From Nocardia aobensis NBRC 100429 (GTDB lineage Bacteria > Actinomycetota > Actinomycetes > Mycobacteriales > Mycobacteriaceae), in contig NZ_BAFQ01000066.1 of assembly GCF_000308375.1 (NCBI RefSeq), forward strand, positions 1-64,000: DNA of 64,000 nt. Reading direction: 5' to 3'. Every line of letters begins with the position of its first letter. Within the stretch, counting starts at the first letter, position 1. The position numbers and the translations under genes are program-made. This document shows, piece by piece, positions 53,215 through 61,529 of this stretch. The notes under the pieces were generated by a model. That model saw only the letters and a list, made by a program, of their open reading frames with translations. It was not told the DNA's origin and searched no databases.

Positions 53215-55218
53215 TTGACTCCACTCGGCAGCGACGACGACACTCTGGACAGGCGTCTCGCCACGCTGGACGAAGCCACCCGAATTCTGGGCGACACCAG
53301 CGATTTCGGTAAGCAGGTGAAGCTGTCCAGGGTGCTGGGTGCGCTGCGGCGGGTGCTGCTGCTGCCCGGCGGCTGCGCGGCGGTGCGGGCGCGGGCGAGC
53401 GGGCTCGAGGCGGCCGGGCTGTTCCTCGGCACCGACTGGGCGCATCCGGAGATCCTGATTCCCGCGTTGAGTGTGGGTTCGCTGCGCAGCGCCAACGCCG
53501 ACACGATGGTGCTGGAGACGGTGAGCGATCTGCGGTTGCTGGCGGTGGCCAAAGGTGATTACCCGCATCCGTCGGTGAGTGCGGAACAGGCGCTGGGGCA
53601 TCTGTCGCAGGTGCTGGCGGTCAATCTGAGCCTGCTGTTCACGCCGCCGAGCGAGGCCGAACGCGAACAGCAGGGGCGGATGGCGCGGGTCTCGCGGGAG
53701 CTGCTGCATCATCTGGTGGAGGAAATCGGGTACGAGAAGGTGCTCGAGCATCTGGTCGACGAGATCTGGCGGATTCTGCGCCAGCGTCCCATCCAGGTCG
53801 AGCAGGTGAAGCGGATGATCACGCAGATCGCCGTCGCCCGCAGCAATCCCGATATCGATCTCGGCGCCGCCGGGCTGGGCGCGGACCGGCTGATCAGCAG
53901 CCTCTACGGCACCACCGACGCATGCCGGGAGGATCCGGGTGTGGAGGTCTACCGCACGCGCCTGGAAAGTATGGACGACAGCGCATTGCAGTACGAGGCA
54001 ACGGGTTTCGCGCGTTCGATGCACGACACCGGGCTGGTGTCGCCGTATCACGCGGTGCTGCTGCGGTTCCTCCTGACCAAGGGCGAATATCTGCTCGGTG
54101 AGGCGCTGGGATTGTCGAGCACCGGGCGCGACAGCCTGCTGTGCTACCACGAACTCGTGCGCAACCTGATCGAGGAGGCCGTGCACGTCGAGACCGCGCA
54201 GGGCATCTACGGGCTCGCGCTGCTGCTGGAGCGGGGGATTCTGTATCAACCGCCGGTCGCGCCCGCGCTGTGGCGGCAACTCGCGCTTCCGGTGTCGCCG
54301 CGTTCGCGGGAACGGCTGCACGAGGTGTTCGGCCCGGTGCCGGACGCGCGGGCGCGGCTGCTGTCCGGGATGCTGTCGATCCTGGGTCTGCCGCTCGGCG
54401 TCGGGCAGGGTGACAATCCGACCTGCCAGTCGGCGCGCGCCCTGTCGATGTGGGCCTACAACGATCCCGACTACCTGTTGCAGACCGTGGCGTGGGCGGC
54501 CCGCGACGACGAGATCGTCATGCATTTCGAGGGGCAGCCGATTTCCTCGCTGGAGGCGGGGGCCGGGGTGGCGACCACCCTGCCGATGGATCTGGACCCG
54601 GTATCACTGCTGGTCGTGCCCCATCTCGACCGGATCTACGCGGAGATGGGCCGGCGTTGCGTCGGCCGCGAGGGCGATCCGCATCGGTGGATCAACCCCG
54701 AATTCCACGGCTGGTGGTCCGGGCGCGGATTCCGTATCAACGTCGATGTGGATACCGGGCGGCTGATCGACGTCGACGAATTCCTGCGGCACTTCTACGC
54801 CAGCTACCACCCCTTCTACAACGGCAATCAGCCGCTGATCCACCCGCAGCCGGCCGGCATCGCGGTCACCGACAGCGCCGCCCGGTTCGTCGGCTGGCAC
54901 GCGATCACCGTCCTGCGGGTCAGCCTCGATCCGCAGGACACCATGCGGGTCTACTTCTACAACCCGAACAACGACAGTGGCCAGGACTGGGGTGACGGCG
55001 TGGTCGTCGGCACCGCCGGGCACGGCGAACGGTTCGGGGAGGGATCGCTGCCGTTCGAACAGTTCGCGTCGCGGCTCTACATCTTCCATTTCGATCCGCT
55101 CGAACGCGGCGAACCGGCCGCGGTGGAGCGCGCGGAACTGGATCGGGTCGTCGGCTACATCCACCGCAGCTGGGGTGCGGACCGGCTACCGGAGATCGTG
55201 AGCGATGCGCCGTCGTGA
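53215..55218 (+). CDS. Large protein with putative Cys-His-Asn hydrolase domain, ATP-grasp partner
   Basis: A 667-residue soluble protein. TTG 53215 follows GGAGG at 7 nt. The N-terminal ~370 residues are helical and unrecognised. In the C-terminal third, Cys404 at the start of a helix (GDNPTCQSARALSMW), His562 at a strand start (GWHAITVLRVSL) and Asn583 (YFYNPNNDSG) have the order and setting of a papain/transglutaminase-type catalytic triad. A protease, amidase or transpeptidase acting on the product or substrate of the ATP-grasp protein is inferred. I did not recognise a named family. Confidence 0.8.
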   Translation: MTPLGSDDDTLDRRLATLDEATRILGDTSDFGKQVKLSRVLGALRRVLLLPGGCAAVRARASGLEAAGLFLGTDWAHPEILIPALSVGSLRSANADTMVLETVSDLRLLAVAKGDYPHPSVSAEQALGHLSQVLAVNLSLLFTPPSEAEREQQGRMARVSRELLHHLVEEIGYEKVLEHLVDEIWRILRQRPIQVEQVKRMITQIAVARSNPDIDLGAAGLGADRLISSLYGTTDACREDPGVEVYRTRLESMDDSALQYEATGFARSMHDTGLVSPYHAVLLRFLLTKGEYLLGEALGLSSTGRDSLLCYHELVRNLIEEAVHVETAQGIYGLALLLERGILYQPPVAPALWRQLALPVSPRSRERLHEVFGPVPDARARLLSGMLSILGLPLGVGQGDNPTCQSARALSMWAYNDPDYLLQTVAWAARDDEIVMHFEGQPISSLEAGAGVATTLPMDLDPVSLLVVPHLDRIYAEMGRRCVGREGDPHRWINPEFHGWWSGRGFRINVDVDTGRLIDVDEFLRHFYASYHPFYNGNQPLIHPQPAGIAVTDSAARFVGWHAITVLRVSLDPQDTMRVYFYNPNNDSGQDWGDGVVVGTAGHGERFGEGSLPFEQFASRLYIFHFDPLERGEPAAVERAELDRVVGYIHRSWGADRLPEIVSDAPS

Positions 55219-55227
55219 CGCGGCGGA

Positions 55228-55233
55228 TAGGTT
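55228..55233 (+). promoter_or_regulatory. -10 element, leaderless, mycothiol-dependent enzyme gene
   Basis: TAGGTT, then 6 nt to the ATG at 55240. Confidence 0.45.
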
Positions 55234-55239
55234 GCGTGC

Positions 55240-55962
55240 ATGGACGATTCACGGTGGCTGGCGGCACTCGTAGCCGAGGGCGACGCGATCGCCGCGATAG
55301 CGCGGGACGCGTACGGGGCGCCGGTGGCGGCCTGTCCCGGATGGGATGTGGCGCGCCTGATCTCCCACGTGGGCCGGGTGCATCGGTGGGTGGCGGGATT
55401 CCTGCGCGGCGACGACGCGCCGGTTCCCCGCCCCGACGGTGAGGACCTTTCGAAGTGGTATCGCGAGAGCCGCGATCTGCTGCTGCGACAGCTGGACGGG
55501 ATGGATCTCGACGGCGAGGTCGACACCTTCCTCGGCCGGCGGACCGTGCGGTTCTGGCTGCGGCGACAGGCCCATGAGACGGCGATGCACCGGTGGGATG
55601 CGCAGGACGCGGTGCGGCCCGGCGCGGCGGCGCCGATCGACGCGGACTTCGCGGGTGACGGCATCGACGAATGGCTGCACGTCTTCGTCCCACGCTTCCT
55701 CGCCCGAGTCGATGTGCCCGGCGAACTCGTCGGGACCGCAACGCAATTCGTTTGCACCGACCTCGACGGCCCGCCGTGGACGCTGCGCCTGACCCATCCG
55801 GAACCGACGATCGACTACGGCGCGGCGGCGGCCGATACGGTTCTGTCCGGCAATGCGGCGGACCTGCTTCTCACCGTGTGGCATCGGCGGCCGGCCACGC
55901 GAGCCGAGTCCACCGACGCCGAATTGGCACGCCGGGTGCTGGATCTGATCCATGTCACGTAA
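55240..55962 (+). CDS. Maleylpyruvate isomerase-family mycothiol-dependent enzyme
   Basis: A 240-residue DinB-fold protein: the MDMPI N-terminal motif (AACPGWDVARLISHVGRVHRW) with metal-binding His residues, HETAMHRWDAQDA, and a C-terminal SCP2-like part (LRLTHPEPTIDY, LSGNAADLLLTVWHR). These enzymes use mycothiol as cofactor or thiol donor, which fits an actinobacterial host. It begins 21 bp after the preceding operon but has its own leaderless-type -10. Confidence 0.9.
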   Translation: MDDSRWLAALVAEGDAIAAIARDAYGAPVAACPGWDVARLISHVGRVHRWVAGFLRGDDAPVPRPDGEDLSKWYRESRDLLLRQLDGMDLDGEVDTFLGRRTVRFWLRRQAHETAMHRWDAQDAVRPGAAAPIDADFAGDGIDEWLHVFVPRFLARVDVPGELVGTATQFVCTDLDGPPWTLRLTHPEPTIDYGAAAADTVLSGNAADLLLTVWHRRPATRAESTDAELARRVLDLIHVT

Positions 55963-56137
55963 CAGTTGGGCGGCGGGGCCGTCTCGCTGCCTACGGTGTT
56001 CAGAGCCGGGCCGATGAGCGACGGCGTTGTGTGCGGCGTGACGGGTGCGGTGGGGGATGTGCGGGCAGGACAGGTGACCGGCGGTGATGTGGGCCGAGCC
56101 GTTCACGTCGGTGCAGGTGCCGATGACCGCGGCCGGG

Positions 56138-57907
56138 TCAGTGGTCGGAACGCGGCCGCGTGAGGATGAAACTGTCCACCGGCTTCACCGTGTCGGTCAC
56201 GGCGTAGTAGGTGGCGGTCATGGTGGTGTGGCCGCCGGGGGCGCCGGGATCGACGTCGAAGGCGCAGAATCCGTAGGGATGGTCGGGGTCCTTGAAGGCC
56301 GACCAGGGTGCCTGCTCCATCACATAGATCGGCGCCTTCTTGCCGGTGGCGGGGTCGACCGCGCCGACGCCGGTGATCACCCGGCACTGCTGCCCGGGGA
56401 AGAACAGCCCGTTCGAGGGGACGGAGGTTCCGCCGCCGCCGATCACGAGATGCACTGTGCCCCTGGAGGTGTCGATGATCTCCGGTGTGGTCGCGGTGGC
56501 GGGCGTGACCGCCTCCGGGACCGGTTTCGGGGTGAGGGTGTCGCTGCCGAGGACGCCGCGGACGGGATGGGAACGCTCGTAATGGTGTTCGTGGCCGCAC
56601 AGCACCAGGTCGACCTGGTAACGGTCGAACAGCGGTAGCCATTCCTGGCGGATCCCCAGATCGGCGCCGTTGGCCTTGTCGGCGGAGGAGATCGCGGTCT
56701 GATGCATGAACACGATGATCCAGTCGATCGCGCGGTCCGCCCGGGCGGTAGCCAATTCCTTGTCCAGCCAACGCTTCTGGGCACCGCCGGAGTAGCCGTG
56801 CACATAGGAGTTGCCGCCGTCCTGCAGGCAGATGTCGTCGTTGGCCACCGCGATCACCCGGACCGCGCCGACCGTGAAGGCGTACCAGAGCCCGCGCGCG
56901 AGATCCTCGGCCCCGCTGTCGGGCACGGTGAAATACGTTTGGAACGCCTCGTAGCCGATCGGGCCGTTGCCGCGTTCGTTCTCGTGGTTACCCGGCGCCG
57001 GCATCCACGGGCGGTGGCGAGCGGACCGGGAATTGTTGGCCCACCAGTCGTTCCAGGTGCGGATCCGGTCGGTGGCGAGATTGGCGTAGCACAGATCGCC
57101 GTTGACGAGATTGAACAGCGGGGCCAGATGTTCGATCCCCGCGGTGACGTCACCGGCGACGGGGGAGCCGAGGTTGTCGTTGACGTAGCGGCCGTTGTCC
57201 AGCTTGCCGAGCGTCGGAGTGCCCTGATCACCGAAACTGGTGAAGCGGAACGCGGCCCGGCCCGCCGGCGCGGTGCGGTGCGTGCCCAATTCCGGTGTGG
57301 CACCGTCGTGTCCGGCTGCGTAGATGTAGTCGGTGTCCGGCGTGAGCCCGGTCAGGACCGCGTGATGGGCGTATACCTCGGTGCCCGAGGCGGCGTCCCG
57401 GTAGACCCGGGTCTGTGCTTGCGCGGCCGCGCCGAATCCGGTTGTGGCCGTGCCGAATCGCACCACCGGATTGCGCACCGATGCCGAACTCTGCCAGCTC
57501 ACCACGGCCTCGCGCGCGGCGTCGGCACCGAACTGCAGGTGCAATCCCGTTACCGGCGGTGCGGCCACCCGGGCCGGACCCGTCGCCAATTCCGGTGACA
57601 GCGGCCAGAATCGCCCGCCGCCGGTCGAGGAACCCTCGTCGTGCAATGCCGCCGTCGTCCCCGCACCCACGGCCAGCCCGGCGAGCGCCGCCGCCCCCGA
57701 CGCGCCGAACAGCCATCGCCGGCTCACCCCGCGCGATCGGTCGGGGCGCGCGCCGCCTCCCTCCGGTCCGCCTGCTCGTGCAGCGGCGTGCGGCCCGGCG
57801 GTGACATCTCCGTGGGTACCGGTGCCCGGCGTCGAACCAGGACCGGCCCCCGCCCCGGCGCTACCCGCCTGCTCCGATACCGGCTCCGACGCATCCCGCT
57901 CGTCCAT
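56138..57907 (-). CDS. Secreted purple acid phosphatase-like metallophosphoesterase
   Basis: A 589-residue protein with a long disordered N-terminus, then a Tat-like signal (SRRWLFGASGAAALAGLAVG), a fibronectin-type purple-acid-phosphatase N domain, and a calcineurin-like phosphatase: FGDQGTP, VNGDLCYAN, PGNHENE, VFMHQTA and CGHEHHYERS supply the metal ligands. M. tuberculosis Rv2577 is a relative. TTG 57919 is an alternative start; neither has an ideal ribosome site. Probably exported to scavenge phosphate. Confidence 0.88.
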   Translation of the reverse strand: MDERDASEPVSEQAGSAGAGAGPGSTPGTGTHGDVTAGPHAAARAGGPEGGGARPDRSRGVSRRWLFGASGAAALAGLAVGAGTTAALHDEGSSTGGGRFWPLSPELATGPARVAAPPVTGLHLQFGADAAREAVVSWQSSASVRNPVVRFGTATTGFGAAAQAQTRVYRDAASGTEVYAHHAVLTGLTPDTDYIYAAGHDGATPELGTHRTAPAGRAAFRFTSFGDQGTPTLGKLDNGRYVNDNLGSPVAGDVTAGIEHLAPLFNLVNGDLCYANLATDRIRTWNDWWANNSRSARHRPWMPAPGNHENERGNGPIGYEAFQTYFTVPDSGAEDLARGLWYAFTVGAVRVIAVANDDICLQDGGNSYVHGYSGGAQKRWLDKELATARADRAIDWIIVFMHQTAISSADKANGADLGIRQEWLPLFDRYQVDLVLCGHEHHYERSHPVRGVLGSDTLTPKPVPEAVTPATATTPEIIDTSRGTVHLVIGGGGTSVPSNGLFFPGQQCRVITGVGAVDPATGKKAPIYVMEQAPWSAFKDPDHPYGFCAFDVDPGAPGGHTTMTATYYAVTDTVKPVDSFILTRPRSDH

Positions 57908-58027
57908 ACCTCCAGCCAACCGTGCGCGGGTTCAGAAAACCCGACGCCACGGCGAACTCCGGGTGAATCACGAGCCGGGACGACGGCTCGAGGACTTGGC
58001 GTCCGGATCGGTGGTTAGCCGAGCACT

Positions 58028-58340
58028 ATGGATCACGACAGGGCCCCGGTGCTCGACGCGCTGCGCGATTTCCGGCGGCGGGGCTTCGTGCCGTTCAGTC
58101 CACCGGCTCACAAGCAGGGACGGGGAGTCGATTCCCGGGTACTGGACGTCCTCGGGCCGGATGCGTTCGCCGCGGACGTGGTCGCGCTCAACGGGCTCGA
58201 CGATCGTCTGCTGCGGTACGGGGTGCTGGGTGAGGCGCAGGAATTGATGGCCGATGCGGTCGATGCGTACGAGTCGACGTTTTCCACCCGATGCCACCGA
58301 CCCCACCCTGTCGACGGTCCGCGTGGTGGCGAAGGGTTAG
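58028..58340 (+). pseudogene. Orn/Lys/Arg decarboxylase gene collapsed by internal deletion
   Basis: The first ~78 codons (58028 to ~58265) read as a normal N-terminus of an Orn/Lys/Arg decarboxylase: GFVPFSPPAHKQGRG, FAADVVALNGLDD, LGEAQELMADAVDA. Similarity then ends. In a different frame, codons 58290-58340 give DATDPTLSTVRVVAKG-stop, which looks like the C-terminal end of the same family. The ~400 central residues, including the PLP lysine, are missing, so an internal deletion of about 1.2 kb joined the two ends out of frame. Confidence 0.6.
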
Positions 58341-58353
58341 GTCCGCTCCGGGC

Positions 58354-58623
58354 TCAGGCGCGGGCGGCGATGCGCGCCTGCACCTCCGGTCGCCGCAGCG
58401 GCGGGACCGACTTCGGCGGCACCTTGCGGTCGGGCAGGGCCGCCAGCAGGCGGGTGGTGGCCGCGGCGATCTCGGCGACGGCCTCGTCGATCGCGGGGCG
58501 GGTGGCCGCGGAGATACTGCTCAGGCCACCCACCTTGCGGACGTACTGCAGCGCGGCCGCCTCGATCTCCTCGGCCGTGGCTTCCGGTTCGAGGCCGCGC
58601 AGGGCGGTGATATTTCGGCACAT
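58354..58623 (-). CDS. DUF2277 family protein
   Basis: An 89-residue protein: MCRNITALRGLEPEATAEEI, AALQYVRKVGGLSSI and VPPKSVPPLRRPEVQAR are the DUF2277 landmarks. The family is widespread and uncharacterised. A TAACCT -10 element sits 7 nt before the ATG, so the mRNA is probably leaderless. It faces the collapsed decarboxylase gene. Confidence 0.9.
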   Translation of the reverse strand: MCRNITALRGLEPEATAEEIEAAALQYVRKVGGLSSISAATRPAIDEAVAEIAAATTRLLAALPDRKVPPKSVPPLRRPEVQARIAARA

Positions 58624-58630
58624 AGCTACG

Positions 58631-58636
58631 AGGTTA
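58631..58636 (-). promoter_or_regulatory. -10 element, leaderless, DUF2277 gene
   Basis: On the minus strand TAACCT is followed by 7 nt and then the ATG. Confidence 0.5.
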
Positions 58637-58676
58637 GGCCGTGTGCCGGGTGCGATCGAGCCGATGTGATCTCGGC

Positions 58677-59006
58677 TCAGGAGGCGCTGCCGGTCGAGAA
58701 CGGCGAGTAACCGTAGCCGTACCCGTATCCGTAGCCACCCGACCACGGGCTGTTCCATCCCGGATAGAAGCCGCCGTAGCCTCCGCGCGGCAGGCCCCAG
58801 CCCGGCATTCCCCAACCACCGTGATGCCCCCAGCCGTGGTGGCCCCAGCCATGGATTTCCTGGGCCGGGGCCGGGGCTGGGGCCGCCGCCGGTTCGGCGA
58901 GAGCGGGGGTGGCGGCCGCCACGATCGGCGCCGCCGCGATGGCGACCGTGATCACGGTGCGTGACATGCGGGTGCGGAGCTTCGAGGGCAGGTCGTTTCG
59001 AACCAT
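58677..59006 (-). CDS. Secreted Gly/His/Trp/Tyr-rich small protein
   Basis: A 109-residue exported protein: signal peptide ~1-37 (VITVAIAAAPIVAAATPALA), a short Ala/Pro stretch, then repeats of HGWGHHGWGHH and GYGYGYGYGYSP. About 70 mature residues, nearly all low complexity and aromatic/His-rich, with no cysteine. Such sequences bind metal, aggregate or associate with surfaces; no function is known. A good hydrophobic signal and a promoter-region palindrome support it as a gene. Confidence 0.8.
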   Translation of the reverse strand: MVRNDLPSKLRTRMSRTVITVAIAAAPIVAAATPALAEPAAAPAPAPAQEIHGWGHHGWGHHGGWGMPGWGLPRGGYGGFYPGWNSPWSGGYGYGYGYGYSPFSTGSAS

Positions 59007-59083
59007 CGGAATTCCTTCGGTACGTGTCTCGGTCGTATCCGTCCGCGGCCCGATCGGGCCGCGCGACTAGCTTGACGTCATTT

Positions 59084-59109
59084 AATGTACCGCTGTTTAA
59101 CGGTACGTT
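59084..59109. promoter_or_regulatory. Inverted repeat upstream of the secreted protein gene
   Basis: AATGTACCG (59084-59092) and CGGTACGTT (59101-59109) pair in 8 of 9 positions around an 8-nt AT-rich centre. It lies 78 bp upstream of the Gly/Tyr-rich protein gene, in the only AT-rich patch of the gap. Candidate operator. Confidence 0.6.
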
Positions 59110-59237
59110 CAAGAGCGTCGAAAAGATGACATGACTACGAGTGGGCCTTCGAAGGGGGGCGCCGCACACGGGACGGGCGCCGCACCGCCGGCCGTGATCG
59201 GCCGCGGTACGACGCCCGCGTCGCTGGTATCCGCCGG

Positions 59238-61163
59238 CTAGAGCCGCACGGGGTAGGTCGGCTCCTGGATATCGGGCTTGATGCGGTCTTCGACGAAGAT
59301 GCCGTGCCAGATCATGAACACCAGCAGCGTCCACAGGCGACGGCTGTGGTCGCCGTTGCCGGCCCGGTGCGCCTCGAGCATGGCCTTGATCGCGGACTTG
59401 TCCAGCAGATGGTCGGTCTGCGATTCCGCGATCTGGGTGGCGGCCCAGTCGAAGAGTTCCGGTCCGCGCAGCCAGTGCCGCAGCGGCACCGGGAAGCCCA
59501 GTTTCGGCCGGTGCAGCACATGCGGCGGGACGATCGTCTCGAGCGCGCGGCGCAGCGCGTACTTGGTGGTCTCCTTGGTGATCTTCTGCTGATACGGGAT
59601 CTGCTCGGCGACCGCGAACACCTCGGGATCCAGGAACGGGACCCGCAACTCGAGCGAATTGGCCATGGTCATCTTGTCGGCCTTGACCAGGATGTCGCCG
59701 CGCAACCAGGTGAACAGGTCCAGATGCTGCATGCGCGCCACCGGATCCCAGCCGCGCGAGCGCGCGTAGATCGGGGCCGTCACATCCTGATGCGTCCACT
59801 CCGGGCGGAATTCGCGCAGCACCGAACGCAACTGGGCGTCGTTGAAGCTGCGGGCATTGCCGTAGTAGCGCTGCTCGAGCGGCAGCGAACCGCGGTGCAG
59901 CAGGCTCTTGCCGCGCGTCCCGTCCGGAATCCGGTCCGAGAGCTTGCCGGCCAGCCGCCGCACGCCCTTCGGCAGGTACTCGAAAGGCTTGAGCGACAAC
60001 GGTTCCCGATAGATCGTATAGCCGCCGAACAGCTCGTCGGAACCCTCGCCGGAGAGCACCACCTTGACGTGCTTGCGGGCCTCCTGGGCCACGAAATACA
60101 GCGGCACCAGCGCCGGATCGGCCACCGGATCGTCGAGGTACCAGACGATCTCGGGGATCGCGCCGGCGAATTCCTCGGGGCTGACGGTGCGGATGAAATG
60201 CTTCGCGCCGATCGCCTCCGCGGTCTCGGCCGCCACATCGGCCTCCGAATACCCCTCCCGCTCGAACGCCGAGGTGAAGGTGAGCAGATTCGGGTTGTGC
60301 CGGATCGCCAGCGCCGCGATGGCGGTGGAGTCGATGCCGCCGGACAGGAAGGCGCCGACGGTGACGTCCGCGCGCATGTGCTTGGCGACCGAATCCTCGA
60401 GCACCGACGCGATCTCGCGGTAGCGGGCCTCCTCCGAGCCGGCCGCGAACGGGCGCACCCGGAAGTTCGGCTCGAAGTAACGGGTGACTTCCGGCGCGGC
60501 GCCGGGGCGCAGGGTGGCGTAGCAGCCCGATTCCAGGCGGCGGATGTTCGCGTGCAGCGATTCCGGCTCCGGCACGTACTGCAGCACCGTGTAGTGCTCG
60601 AGCGCGCGCGGATCCAGTGCGTCCGAGAGATTCAGGGCCGGCAGCAGTTCCAGCAGGCTCTTCTTCTCGCTGGCATAGGCGGTGCCGCCCGGGCCGGTAG
60701 CCAGGAACAGCGGCTTGATACCGAACGGGTCGCGGGCCAGTACCAGCTCCTGGGTCTCGGTGTCCCAGATGGCGAAGGCGAACATGCCGCGCAGCTTGGA
60801 GAATGCCGCGGTGCCCCAGTGGTGATAGGCCGCGACGATCGCCTCACCATCCCCCTCGGTGGCGAACCGCGCCCCGAACTCCTCGCTCAGCTGCGCGCGC
60901 AACTCCAGGTAGTTGTAGATCTCACCGTTGAACGCCAGCGCATAACGCTGCGTATTCTCCGGCGGACCCCAGCGCAGCGGCTGATGCGAATGCTCGATGT
61001 CGATGATCGACAGGCGGTTGAAGCCCAGGATGATGTGTTCGTCGTGCCAGGTGCCGCGCTCGTCCGGGCCGCGATGGCGCCCGCACTGCAAGGCGTCGTA
61101 CACCTGCTGTACGACGGAGTCGGTGGCCACATCGGCGGTCAGAAATCCCAGCAGTCCACACAC
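59238..61163 (-). CDS. asnB: Asparagine synthetase B (glutamine-hydrolysing)
   Basis: A 641-residue class-II amidotransferase. The start is fixed by chemistry: GTG 61163 gives VCGLLGF, so Cys becomes the N-terminal nucleophile after Met removal. The glutaminase domain includes RHRGPDERGTW, FNRLSIID and AFNGEIYNYLELR; the synthetase domain has the pyrophosphate loop SGGIDST and VVLSGEGSDELFGGY. Homologue of M. tuberculosis asnB (Rv2201), likewise divergent from ctaC. Confidence 0.96.
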   Translation of the reverse strand: MCGLLGFLTADVATDSVVQQVYDALQCGRHRGPDERGTWHDEHIILGFNRLSIIDIEHSHQPLRWGPPENTQRYALAFNGEIYNYLELRAQLSEEFGARFATEGDGEAIVAAYHHWGTAAFSKLRGMFAFAIWDTETQELVLARDPFGIKPLFLATGPGGTAYASEKKSLLELLPALNLSDALDPRALEHYTVLQYVPEPESLHANIRRLESGCYATLRPGAAPEVTRYFEPNFRVRPFAAGSEEARYREIASVLEDSVAKHMRADVTVGAFLSGGIDSTAIAALAIRHNPNLLTFTSAFEREGYSEADVAAETAEAIGAKHFIRTVSPEEFAGAIPEIVWYLDDPVADPALVPLYFVAQEARKHVKVVLSGEGSDELFGGYTIYREPLSLKPFEYLPKGVRRLAGKLSDRIPDGTRGKSLLHRGSLPLEQRYYGNARSFNDAQLRSVLREFRPEWTHQDVTAPIYARSRGWDPVARMQHLDLFTWLRGDILVKADKMTMANSLELRVPFLDPEVFAVAEQIPYQQKITKETTKYALRRALETIVPPHVLHRPKLGFPVPLRHWLRGPELFDWAATQIAESQTDHLLDKSAIKAMLEAHRAGNGDHSRRLWTLLVFMIWHGIFVEDRIKPDIQEPTYPVRL

Positions 61164-61529
61164 TGCGTCGAGAACCTCGTTTCCGGATCGGGTACGCGGA
61201 GAACATTCGAAACCAGTCCCCGAGTATGCCGCACCGCGGGCCTGCTCGTCGCCTCGCTGGGCGGCGGTCGCGCTCGCCAGGGATTTCGCGTACGGGCGCG
61301 TGAGCGGCGCGGAGGTACGGCCGGGGATCGCACCCGGTGGCCGGTGTGTCGAAAGCGACCCGGGCACAACGCGGGAGGCGGTTTGGTCTACGCTGCGTAG
61401 TACTCGGGAACTCTCGTGGTCGGCCGCGCGTTCGGTGCGGCTCGCGGAAGGCTCCCGAACGTGCTGAAAACGCGCCGCCCGGCATCCGGGTGGCGCCGTG
61501 TCGGATGGACGACCAGGAAGGCGTTGAGC
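61164..61529. other. 366-bp divergent region between asnB and ctaC
   Basis: No gene is seen. It contains a 13-bp palindrome, CTACGC-T-GCGTAG (61388-61400), embedded in a likely promoter for ctaC (TACGCT as a possible -10). The same palindrome could serve both directions. Confidence 0.5.
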
